This document shows, in pieces, positions 1 to 6,317 of a DNA stretch of 46,871 nucleotides. The position numbers were made by a program, and so were the translations under genes. The stretch spans positions 1-46,871 of the forward strand of contig JAUWAU010000045.1 in the NCBI GenBank assembly GCA_030601885.1, written 5' to 3'. This stretch comes from Armatimonadota bacterium. Its GTDB lineage: Bacteria > Armatimonadota > Zipacnadia > JAUWAU01. Each line of letters starts with the position of its first letter. Positions within the stretch are counted from its first letter, which is position 1. The notes under the pieces were generated by a model, which saw only the letters and a list, made by a program, of their open reading frames with translations, had not been told where the DNA came from and ran no database searches.

Positions 1-81
1 CTACGGACTGGTCGGTCACCTCCTGTTGCTTCCCACCTTGCCTTGCGGCAACGCAGTTACAGTCGGTTACAAGGCCGGAGA

Positions 82-163
82 GCGTATGCCTTGGGGAGGA
101 CTTCCACCTCCCTGACCTCGTACGCTTGCCGGCGCACTAGCCGGAGCAGCTTGCTCCGGCGGG
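82..163. repeat. REP palindromes left of the RAYT gene
   Basis: There are two hairpins. The first is imperfect, with an arm near 82-94 that pairs with an arm near 121-134. The second, about 139-163, is the clean copy, with stem CGGAGCA / TGCTCCG around the loop GCT. The same palindrome occurs inverted at about 820-846, on the far side of the transposase gene, and again at 1049-1075. This is the usual layout of REPs around a RAYT gene. The rest of 1-208 shows no gene I can support. Confidence 0.7.
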
Positions 164-208
164 TATCAGCCTGCCCTTCAAAGCCACACCCGACCGGGTG
201 GACCACCC

Positions 209-766
209 ATGAGACACCGCCAACCCGCCGACCAGGCTTTCGACCCGACGCCCGACTACAGCCCTGTCGCGGGTGTCGTCCCAACAGGGACCCATCGCCC
301 GCACTGGGAACAGGAAGGGCGTGCCTACTTCGTTACCTATCGCACCGTCGAGGGCTTCCAACTCCCACCACCCGCTAGGGACGTCGTTCTGGACAATCTC
401 CGGCACTGGGACGGGTCTCGCTACTTCCTGTACCAGGCGCTCGTTATGCCCGACCACGTGCATATCCTGGTGGCGCCGCTGGCGAAGTTCGCAGAAGCCT
501 CACAGGACGTGGCCCCGATGTGGCGGCTGCAGGAGATCCTCCACACGGCCAAGAGCTACACGGCGAAGGTGATCAACAGGCTGTTGGAGCGGGAGGGGCG
601 GGTGTGGCAGGAGGGGCGCTTCGACAAGATCGTACGCTCCGCTGTCGAGTTCGAGCAGCGATGGGAATACATTCGGAACAATCCCGTAGAGGCCCGGCTC
701 GCGCCGAGGCCGGAGGAGTACGGCTGGCTGTACGAGTGGCGTTCGGAGCAGGAGACTGACACCTAG
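209..766 (+). CDS. REP-associated tyrosine transposase (RAYT, Y1 family)
   Basis: This 185-residue protein belongs to the Y1 HUH single-strand transposases related to the IS200/IS605 TnpA family. RAYTs are thought to nick and join REP hairpins. The visible signature is MPDHVHILV, whose His-x-His pair is the metal-binding HUH motif. Downstream is the helix KSYTAKVIN, with the probable nucleophilic tyrosine, and then the conserved C-terminal block around the IRNNPVEA sequence. Length is normal for the family (about 150-220). The ATG at 209 follows GGGTGG at 196-201 with a 7-base spacer. REP palindromes lie on both sides in opposite orientation, which supports a domesticated single-copy RAYT rather than a moving IS. 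No truncation is visible. Function is secure at family level; activity is not known. Confidence 0.9.
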   Translation: MRHRQPADQAFDPTPDYSPVAGVVPTGTHRPHWEQEGRAYFVTYRTVEGFQLPPPARDVVLDNLRHWDGSRYFLYQALVMPDHVHILVAPLAKFAEASQDVAPMWRLQEILHTAKSYTAKVINRLLEREGRVWQEGRFDKIVRSAVEFEQRWEYIRNNPVEARLAPRPEEYGWLYEWRSEQETDT

Positions 767-767
767 T

Positions 768-846
768 GTAGCGTGGGCAGCTTGCCCAGGCGGATCAGCG
801 TACACTGAGTTGGCAGCCTGATGCCCGCCGGAGCAAGCTGCTCCGG
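768..846. repeat. REP pair right of the RAYT gene
   Basis: A first REP follows the stop codon at about 768-795. It has the core GGGCAGCTTGCCC, that is, the same GCAGCTTGC centre as the other copies but a different stem sequence. A second, at about 820-846, is the exact inverse of the 139-163 copy. Stem bases differ between copies while pairing is kept, so it appears that the structure is conserved rather than the stem sequence. Confidence 0.7.
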
Positions 847-894
847 CTACACAGAGGGGCTGTGACGTATGGATCCGGCCCAGCAACTGCCATC

Positions 895-1075
895 CGTTGT
901 AGCCCAGGGAGCTGGCCGAGGGAGGCCGCCAGCACAGGGCCGGAGCAATCCCTTGTATCCAGCGCGAGCTGCCTGCTTTGTGTAGGGCGAGCCGTCCCCT
1001 TTGTGTAGCCGGAGCGGTCTCCTTCTTGTAGCCGGAGCAGCCTCTTCTTGTAGCCGGAGCAGCTTGCTCCGGCGG
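895..1075 (+). repeat. Degenerate tandem REP half-unit array
   Basis: The word TGTAG starts units at 981, 1004, 1027 and 1049, giving periods of 23, 23 and 22 bases. Most units continue as TGTAGCCGGAGC and then diverge. Only the last (1049-1075) is a full palindrome with the GCAGCTTGC centre. Weaker relatives begin near 895 and 955. There are no unique spacers of constant length between perfect repeats, so this is not a CRISPR. It looks like serial duplication of REP left arms beside their transposase. Confidence 0.6.
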
Positions 1076-1122
1076 GTCTTGGGCTGCCGATTACAGCTAC
1101 ACACGAGGCGAGTCAACCCAAG

Positions 1123-2079
1123 GTGCCATACCGAATCTGCACTCACGCCGAGGCCGGCGATATCATCGGGCAGCTCGTTGAGCTGGGACGTGCGGCATTC
1201 GCCGAGTACGAGGGCGCGCCCCGCCTGGATCCGGACATGAAGCGCTGGTTCCTCAGCCGCCCCGGCTGCGAGCCAAGACGTTGCCTCGTCGCCCTCGACG
1301 GCGACTCCGTCGTCGCCAACGTGCTCGTGACCGTTCAGAGCGTGCAGCTTGGCGGCGACCTGCTGCCGTGCGGCATCGTGGATAGCGTCGCCACGCACCC
1401 GGCGCACCAGCGCAAAGGGCTGGCGCGGGAGCTCATGACTCGCGCGCACGACGCGATGCAGGATGAGGGCCTCGACGCCGCGCTGCTCTACACGAACCCC
1501 GCGGGGCATGCCTATCGTTTCTACGAGGGCCTCGGCTACGTCACCCGGGCGCGGCTCGTCCTCGTGGGAGGCTCGCGACCGACTCACGCTCGGCTTGAGG
1601 GCACGCGTCGCATCAGGTCCGAAGAGGAGCCGGCCATTCGAGAGCTGATCAACGCCGAGTACGCGGAGCACGACGGCTTCGCCCCCATCGACGAGGCGCT
1701 CTGGCGCTGGCACCGCCTCGAGCGGCCCACAGGTATGCCGGCGGCGACATACGTGGTCGAGCGGGACGGGCGCACCGTCGCGGTGGCGACCTTTGCCGAG
1801 ATGGAGATGCTGCTCTCCGGCCGCCAAAGGCGGCTCTCAATCGCATCGGACCTCGCGGGCCCGGAGAGCCTCGACCTGCTCTGTGCCGCGCCAACCGAGC
1901 ACGTCGCGCTTCTGCTGGACGAGCGCGCGCCCGAGCTACAGCGCTGCCTTGACGCGGGACTGCAACAGCAGATGGGAGAGGCCGCCATGGTGCTGCCCTT
2001 CAGCGATCGTGCCGGCGCAGCCCTCGAGCGGCCGCCGAACATCTGGTACGTCATGGTCGAGTCGGTTGTTGGGGCGTGA
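1123..2079 (+). CDS. GNAT-family N-acetyltransferase (two-domain)
   Basis: This 318-residue protein probably transfers an acetyl group from acetyl-CoA to a small molecule or an amine. Residues about 1-155 form a clear GNAT fold. The acetyl-CoA loop region is IVDSVATHPAHQRKGLARELM, a good match to the Q/R-x-x-G-x-G/A motif, followed by the late GNAT motif with AYRFYEGLGY. Residues about 165-318 resemble the C-terminal half of Eis/PF13527-type acetyltransferases but are weakly conserved. The start is a GTG with only a poor ribosome site, so it is uncertain by several codons. The gene stands alone, between the REP array and a second repeat at 2084-2136. The substrate cannot be told from sequence. 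It is a cytoplasmic protein without signal or membrane segments. Confidence 0.8.
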   Translation: MPYRICTHAEAGDIIGQLVELGRAAFAEYEGAPRLDPDMKRWFLSRPGCEPRRCLVALDGDSVVANVLVTVQSVQLGGDLLPCGIVDSVATHPAHQRKGLARELMTRAHDAMQDEGLDAALLYTNPAGHAYRFYEGLGYVTRARLVLVGGSRPTHARLEGTRRIRSEEEPAIRELINAEYAEHDGFAPIDEALWRWHRLERPTGMPAATYVVERDGRTVAVATFAEMEMLLSGRQRRLSIASDLAGPESLDLLCAAPTEHVALLLDERAPELQRCLDAGLQQQMGEAAMVLPFSDRAGAALERPPNIWYVMVESVVGA

Positions 2080-2083
2080 GGCT

Positions 2084-2136
2084 GGCTGAGGTGGCATTGT
2101 AGGTGAGGGCCTGTACCTCGCCTGGCCGAGGTGGGA
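2084..2136. repeat. Palindromic repeat, family B, copy 1
   Basis: A stem GGTGAGG / CCTCGCC lies around the loop gcctgta and is bracketed by near-direct repeats of GGCTGAGGTGGC / GGCCGAGGTGGG. The same architecture recurs at 40906-40964, where a GCGGGG / CCCCGC stem is bracketed by two copies of GGCCGCGGTGGC. The copies differ in stem sequence but keep pairing. The repeat covers the upstream end of the longest frame of the following hydrolase, which argues against an upstream start there. Confidence 0.55.
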
Positions 2137-2200
2137 GGACCGCACCGAGTGCTTGCCACGCCGGGCCGCCACACACGTGCGCGGCTACAGCGGGAGGCAG

Positions 2201-2206
2201 AGGAGG
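2201..2206 (+). promoter_or_regulatory. Shine-Dalgarno site that sets a TTG start
   Basis: A perfect AGGAGG sits 7 bases before a TTG codon at 2214. The nearest ATG, at 2226, would be 19 bases away, and the in-frame GTG at 2103 lies inside the family B repeat. This is the basis for annotating the hydrolase from 2214. Confidence 0.65.
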
Positions 2207-2213
2207 CCCACCC

Positions 2214-4472
2214 TTGAGCTACCATATGCTATGTGTATCCCTGTTGGGAGTGGCGGCTTTGTCGGCAGACGCCCCGGACGCGCCGTCGCTGAAGCTCTTC
2301 GAGCGTCCCGACGAGCAGGCGCGCGCCCGGGCGATGCTGCCGAGCTTCATCTCAACGTACGGCAGTGAGCCACTGCGGAAGCGCCGGCAGGCGGAGCTGG
2401 ACGCGCTGAAGACGCGCGAACAGTGGCGGGCCCGGCAGCGACGTACGCGGCAGCGCCTTGCCGAGTTCTTCGGACCTTTCCCGGCGAGAACGCCGCTGAA
2501 TCCGCGCATCGTGGGAAAGATCGATCGCGAGAAGTACGTTATCGAGAAGCTGATCTTCGAGAGCCGGCCGAGCTACTACGTCACTGCCAACTTCTACGTC
2601 CCCAAGGGCCGCCCGCTGCCGGCGCCGGGTGTCATCTTCACGTGCGGTCATGCCGCCGAGGGCAAAGCGGCGCCGCTGTATCACGAGGCGTGCCTCGGGC
2701 TCGTGCTGAAAGGCTACGTCGTGCTGGCGCTGGATCCGATGGGCCAGGGCGAGCGCTCGGAGTACTTCGACGCAGCGACAGGCGATCACATCGTTCGCCT
2801 CTGCGTGCCGCAGCACCACCAGCTCGGACGGCCGGCGTTTCTGGTTGGGCGCACGCTTTCGGGCCACCGCACGTGGGACTGCATTCGCGCGGTGGATTAC
2901 CTCGTCTCGCGGCCCGAGGTTGACGCCGACAGGCTCGCGGCAGTCGGCAACTCCGGCGGCGGGCAGATGGCGCTGCTCATCACGGCGGCGGACGAGCGGA
3001 TCAAGGTGTGCGCGGCGGCACATCCGGGTGGAAGTATGGAAAACACCTACTTGGCGGGCCGCACGCTCATCGACCGCGAGGTGCTCAGCCTCATTCCGCC
3101 GCGGCCGTGCCGCATGATCGTCGGTGACGAGTCCGGCGAGGAGCCCGGGCATCGGAGAAAAATGGCGGACATGCTGCAGTTCTACAAGGGCCTCGGCGTC
3201 GGCGCCGAGCGCGGCGAGCTCGTGCTTGTGGACGGTGTGCACGACATGAAGCAGCCCAAGCGTGAGGCCGCCTACGAGTGGCTGAACCGCTGGTTCGATA
3301 AAGACGCCGAGGGCTCCGCCGAGCCGCCGCTGGCGCCCGAGGAGGTCGCCGCACTCAATTGTACCGATACGGGCTTCGCGCTCACTTCCCTCGGTGGCGA
3401 GACCGGCCAGACGCTCAACGAAGCGTATATGGCACAGATTATGCCGCGCCGCACGGCGCCACCGGACCGGCCCGCCGCCGAGGCCGCACAGGCACAGGTC
3501 AAGGCGGCCGTGATGCGACGACTGGCACTCAAGCTGCCTGAGCAGCGCCCGGCACCGCCGGCTCGTGTCGCCGGGACATTCCGCGAGGCGAACTTCACGG
3601 CGGAGAAGATCGTCTATGAGAGTGAGCCGGGGATCACGATCCCGGCTCTCTTGATGGTGCCGGCGAAGCCCCTGCCCACCTCGCCCGTGCTTCTGCACGC
3701 GGCCGAACGCGGCAAGCCAAGCAGCGCCGCGGCGCCCTCAGTCGCCACGGGCCTGGCGCGTCGCGGGTACATCGTGCTGTCCATCGATGTGCGGGGCGTC
3801 GGAGAGACGGACCCGCGGGGGCCCGGCGAGCCGAAGTCGATGGACGGCTACGACCGAACACAATGGTCGCGCGACTGCCTGGCGATCGATGCCGCCTACA
3901 TGGGCCGCACAATGGCGGCCATGCGGACGCTCGACGTGGTGCGCGGCGTGGATTACCTGAAGGCGCACGGCGAGCTCGCAGACGACTCGGTGATGCTGAT
4001 CGGCGAGGGCCTCGGGGGCCTCTGGGCCCTGGCCGCCGCAGCCTTCGACGAGCGTGTTGCCGGCGTCGTCTGCGTCGAGACGCTGCTCTCGTATACCATG
4101 CTCGTTCGCAGTAAGTACCATCGGGTGCGCAGCTACTTCTGGGTGCCGGGCGTACTGCACGACTTCGATCTGCCCGATCTGGCCGCCCTCGTGGCGCCGC
4201 GGCCGATCCTGTGGCTCGACGGCATCAATGCCATGGCCGAGCGGGTGGCTGAGGATGAGGCAGCCGAGATCATCCGCCGCTGGCCCGCGAGCGTGTACGC
4301 GGCTCTGGGGGCGCACGCCAACCTGCGGTTCGCCCGCACGCCCTCCGGCGCGCCGGACGAAGCCGTGCAGGCGATCGCATCTTTCCTGCAGAAATACTCA
4401 TATCGGGTTAGTCGTAAGGGCGACCCGGCGGGTTGCCCCTACGACTCGGCCAAGGTGGGACGCGATGAGTAG
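2214..4472 (+). CDS. Exported double alpha/beta-hydrolase (acetyl xylan esterase-like)
   Basis: The protein has 752 residues from the TTG at 2214. A short hydrophobic N-terminus (around VSLLGVAALSADA) suggests export. There are two alpha/beta-hydrolase domains in tandem. Domain 1 (about 110-370) has strand-turn motifs, the nucleophile elbow GNSGGG with Ser247 and a late His at about 343 (VDGVHDM), so it should be an active esterase or peptidase-like hydrolase. Domain 2 (about 455-735) keeps the fold (LSIDVRGVGETD) but its elbow reads GEGLGG, with Gly at the serine position (about 599), so it is probably inactive. The nearest familiar family is the acetyl xylan esterase/dienelactone hydrolase type found in polysaccharide degraders. 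Its last codons overlap the ATG of the transglycosylase gene, which implies translational coupling. The substrate is unknown. Confidence 0.8.
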   Translation: MSYHMLCVSLLGVAALSADAPDAPSLKLFERPDEQARARAMLPSFISTYGSEPLRKRRQAELDALKTREQWRARQRRTRQRLAEFFGPFPARTPLNPRIVGKIDREKYVIEKLIFESRPSYYVTANFYVPKGRPLPAPGVIFTCGHAAEGKAAPLYHEACLGLVLKGYVVLALDPMGQGERSEYFDAATGDHIVRLCVPQHHQLGRPAFLVGRTLSGHRTWDCIRAVDYLVSRPEVDADRLAAVGNSGGGQMALLITAADERIKVCAAAHPGGSMENTYLAGRTLIDREVLSLIPPRPCRMIVGDESGEEPGHRRKMADMLQFYKGLGVGAERGELVLVDGVHDMKQPKREAAYEWLNRWFDKDAEGSAEPPLAPEEVAALNCTDTGFALTSLGGETGQTLNEAYMAQIMPRRTAPPDRPAAEAAQAQVKAAVMRRLALKLPEQRPAPPARVAGTFREANFTAEKIVYESEPGITIPALLMVPAKPLPTSPVLLHAAERGKPSSAAAPSVATGLARRGYIVLSIDVRGVGETDPRGPGEPKSMDGYDRTQWSRDCLAIDAAYMGRTMAAMRTLDVVRGVDYLKAHGELADDSVMLIGEGLGGLWALAAAAFDERVAGVVCVETLLSYTMLVRSKYHRVRSYFWVPGVLHDFDLPDLAALVAPRPILWLDGINAMAERVAEDEAAEIIRRWPASVYAALGAHANLRFARTPSGAPDEAVQAIASFLQKYSYRVSRKGDPAGCPYDSAKVGRDE

Positions 4473-5586
4473 GAGGATCCTCGGCAGGGCCGTTATGGTC
4501 GTATTGGCTGCAGCCGTGGCCGTGGGAGCCCACGGTGCGCGGGGGACGGCCGCTCCGGCTCTGTCGCCGTCAGCTCAAGACTACATCAAACTGCGGGCGA
4601 AGATGGAGGCGGTCGTCAACATCCCCTTGCAGGAGCTGCGCACGCGGCTGCACGAGCTCCGAGGCAAGGTCGTGGAGCTGGCCGGCACCATTATCGGGAC
4701 CATGTCCCGCCGCGGGGAGGCGATTGAGGGCAAGAAGCTCATCAGCTTCCTGCTCAACGACGGAAAGACGGGCAGTGCCATCGTCCAATGCACGGAGGGC
4801 CTGGCGGAGGTCAGGTCGCAGAACCGTGTGCGCGTGCTCGTTCGGCTCGACGCCGACACGCCGGCGCTGGATTTCGTGCCGATGCTGGCCATCGTCCGCG
4901 AGGCTGATCTGCCCAAGCAATGGCGCGAGCAGACGGGAGAACGTAGCCCAGGCAGCTTGCCTGGAGAACCTCGGGCTGGCAGTGCGAGCGCCACCGGGCC
5001 GCCGGCGAGCGTCGGGCCGGAGATGGTGACAACGGTGCGTACGCCCACGATGCCGAACGCACCCGATCAGCCGCGCCCCACGCTCTCGCTCGACACACCG
5101 AACTTCGAGCAGATCGTGGATATCTATGCCAACCTCATCTCCCTGTGGAATTCGGAGCTGACGCCGGCCGAGCGCGACCTCATCGCCCGCTGCATCCTCG
5201 TCTACAGCCCGCAGTACAAGCTCGACCACAGGCTCATCTTTGCGATGGTCGCGTGCGAGTCGAGCTTCAACCCGCTGGCAACGTCACCCAAGGGCGCCAG
5301 GGGGTTGGGCCAGCTCATGCCCGGCACAGCCGCCGGCCTGGGCGTGTCGGATTCGTACGATATCGAGCAGAACCTCCGCGGCTCCATCCGCTATCTTTCG
5401 ACGCAGATCCATCGCTACGCGGGGCGCTCTAACTACGACATGTTCTGCTTGGGAATGGCGTCCTACAACGCCGGCCCCAATCGCGTGGCGAAGGCAGGGC
5501 GAGTCCCAAACATCCCCGAGACCATCCGCTACGTCAACCGCGTAGCGAAGCTGTTCAAAGAGCTGCACGACAAGGGATATCCTTAG
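4465..5586 (+). CDS. Lytic transglycosylase, SLT domain (secreted)
   Basis: The protein has 373 residues. The ATG at 4465 overlaps the end of the hydrolase gene by 8 bases. Residues 1-24 are a signal peptide (basic MSRRILGR, then a hydrophobic VMVVLAAAVAVGA core). Residues about 48-150 look like a small OB-fold-type beta domain. A Pro/Ser/Thr-rich linker at about 155-210 follows. Residues about 240-373 are the SLT lysozyme-like domain: catalytic Glu265 in ACESSFNP, then GARGLGQLMPGTA and MASYNAGPNRV, all hallmark motifs. It should cleave murein glycan strands in the periplasm with 1,6-anhydro product formation. Residues about 159-172 of the linker are encoded by an inserted REP palindrome (4944-4976) that keeps the frame. 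It is complete, with normal family length. Confidence 0.92.
   Translation: MSRRILGRAVMVVLAAAVAVGAHGARGTAAPALSPSAQDYIKLRAKMEAVVNIPLQELRTRLHELRGKVVELAGTIIGTMSRRGEAIEGKKLISFLLNDGKTGSAIVQCTEGLAEVRSQNRVRVLVRLDADTPALDFVPMLAIVREADLPKQWREQTGERSPGSLPGEPRAGSASATGPPASVGPEMVTTVRTPTMPNAPDQPRPTLSLDTPNFEQIVDIYANLISLWNSELTPAERDLIARCILVYSPQYKLDHRLIFAMVACESSFNPLATSPKGARGLGQLMPGTAAGLGVSDSYDIEQNLRGSIRYLSTQIHRYAGRSNYDMFCLGMASYNAGPNRVAKAGRVPNIPETIRYVNRVAKLFKELHDKGYP
4944..4976 (+). repeat. REP palindrome inside a coding sequence
   Basis: The sequence GTAGC is followed by stem CCAGGCA, loop GCT and stem TGCCTGG, then GGGCT, which pairs with the earlier AGCCC. It has the same GTAGC lead and GCAGCTTGC centre as the REPs beside the RAYT gene. 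It lies in the linker of the transglycosylase and is read through in frame, adding a Pro/Gly/Arg-rich stretch. Confidence 0.7.
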
Positions 5587-5588
5587 AG

Positions 5589-5682
5589 GCAGTGGTCAGT
5601 GTCCAGTGGTTAGTCGCCGGCGGCGCCGGGAGACGGCCGGCAGTCCGTCGGGCCTTCTACTGACCACCGACCACTGCTGTGC
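5589..5682. repeat. CAGTGGTCAGT-type inverted repeat
   Basis: Just after the transglycosylase stop, a CAGTGGTCAGTGTCCAGTGG-like run (5590-5610) faces its approximate reverse complement (about 5660-5677, ACTGACCACCGACCACTG). A related run, GATCAGTGGCCAGTGATCGG, occurs at about 9251-9270. The repeat could form a long hairpin and end transcription of the upstream pair. No T-run follows, so I call it a dispersed repeat. Confidence 0.5.
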
Positions 5683-5699
5683 CCCGGAGGTGGCGACAC

Positions 5700-5873
5700 A
5701 TGGCAGAGCAGAAGTGGGAGTACAAGATCGTCGAAGGCGCACAGGAGAGCGCGGAGCGCATCATCAACGAGGCGGCGGCCGACGGCTGGGAAGTGGCCAA
5801 GATGGGCTGCATGCCCGGCCCGCGCGACATGGCCCTGCTCGTCATCATCATGCGCCGCCCGCGGCAGCAGTAG
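5700..5873 (+). CDS. Small DUF4177-like protein
   Basis: The protein has 57 residues, from an ATG preceded by GGAGGTGG with good spacing. The pattern KWEYKIVEG near the N-terminus, then an acidic helix and DGWEVAKMG, is that of DUF4177. These are small cytoplasmic proteins of unknown role with a beta-alpha-beta-beta fold. It ends with a basic RRPRQQ tail. It is the third gene in a plus-strand run but is separated from the transglycosylase by a repeat, so co-transcription is unproven. Confidence 0.65.
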   Translation: MAEQKWEYKIVEGAQESAERIINEAAADGWEVAKMGCMPGPRDMALLVIIMRRPRQQ

Positions 5874-5924
5874 CACCACGGGAGCGGTATCGCTCCTCTA
5901 CTACGAGGCGCACCACGACATATC

Positions 5925-6222
5925 GACATAGGTAGCCCCTTGCGGGCTGTCCCTGTCACACCACCGTGCGTACGGGTCCGTACACGGCGCTTCGGCTGGT
6001 TAAGCAGTCGTACCGGGCTCCAATCTCGGACGACCGAGCGAGGCGAAGTAGGCGTTGCGCAGAGACAGGCTGAGGGCCGGACTTTTGCTGAGACGCCACG
6101 GGCGATAGGCGCTGCCGGCAGTGCGCGCTGCCAGATCCTTGGCCACGCCGCCCCAGCTCGTCGAGCGCGATGTTGGACAGCAGCGGGGACAACGGACCGC
6201 CCTTGCGCTTCGCGTGCCCTTC
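5925..6222 (-). pseudogene. Decayed group II intron reverse transcriptase fragment
   Basis: On the minus strand, 6222-6140 encodes GGPLSPLLSNIALDELGRRG. This is the diagnostic RT motif of group II intron-encoded proteins (usually EGTPQGGPLSPLL..NI.LDELD). The residues before it are already scrambled. The palm, maturase and endonuclease segments that should follow (several hundred residues) are absent. After a short stretch comes the intron's 3' end, which is read in one frame as NQPKRRVRTRTHGGV, a typical translation of intron RNA sequence. It is therefore an internally deleted, immobile relic. The exact borders are not resolvable by eye. Confidence 0.7.
5962..5989 (-). ncRNA. Group II intron domain V remnant
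   Basis: Read on the minus strand this is a 7-bp lower stem (CGCCGTG with CACGGTG, one G-U), a 2-base CG bulge on the 3' side, a 4-bp upper stem (TACG / CGTA) and a 4-base loop. This is the size and bulge position of catalytic domain V. It lies just downstream of the RT fragment in the right orientation, so the intron's 3' part survives. Confidence 0.65.
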
Positions 6223-6261
6223 GCCTCCAGACAGCCAAGCATGCTCGGCACACAACACGTA

Positions 6262-6284
6262 GGGGCGACCCGATGGGTCGCCCC
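6262..6284 (-). terminator. Hairpin downstream of the DUF3604 gene
   Basis: A perfect 10-bp stem GGGGCGACCC / GGGTCGCCCC has a 3-base loop, 33 bases past the stop of the minus-strand gene. There is no T-run on that strand, so it may instead be one of the dispersed GGGGCGACC palindromes common in G+C-rich genomes. Confidence 0.45.
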
Positions 6285-6317
6285 ATTCTTGTCATCGCGT
6301 GCTTCGCGACGGGCCCG

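Noticed and set aside
1..208. Partial gene at the left edge
   Set aside because: The frames overlap REP palindromes and show no protein-like motif; I could not support a gene end here.
981..1075. Possible CRISPR array (regular 22-23-base repeats)
   Set aside because: The repeats are contiguous and decayed, without unique spacers of constant length or cas genes; REP half-units explain them.
2352..3698. 448-codon minus-strand frame opposite the double hydrolase
   Set aside because: It is Arg/His-rich with no motif; the plus strand carries clear hydrolase motifs.
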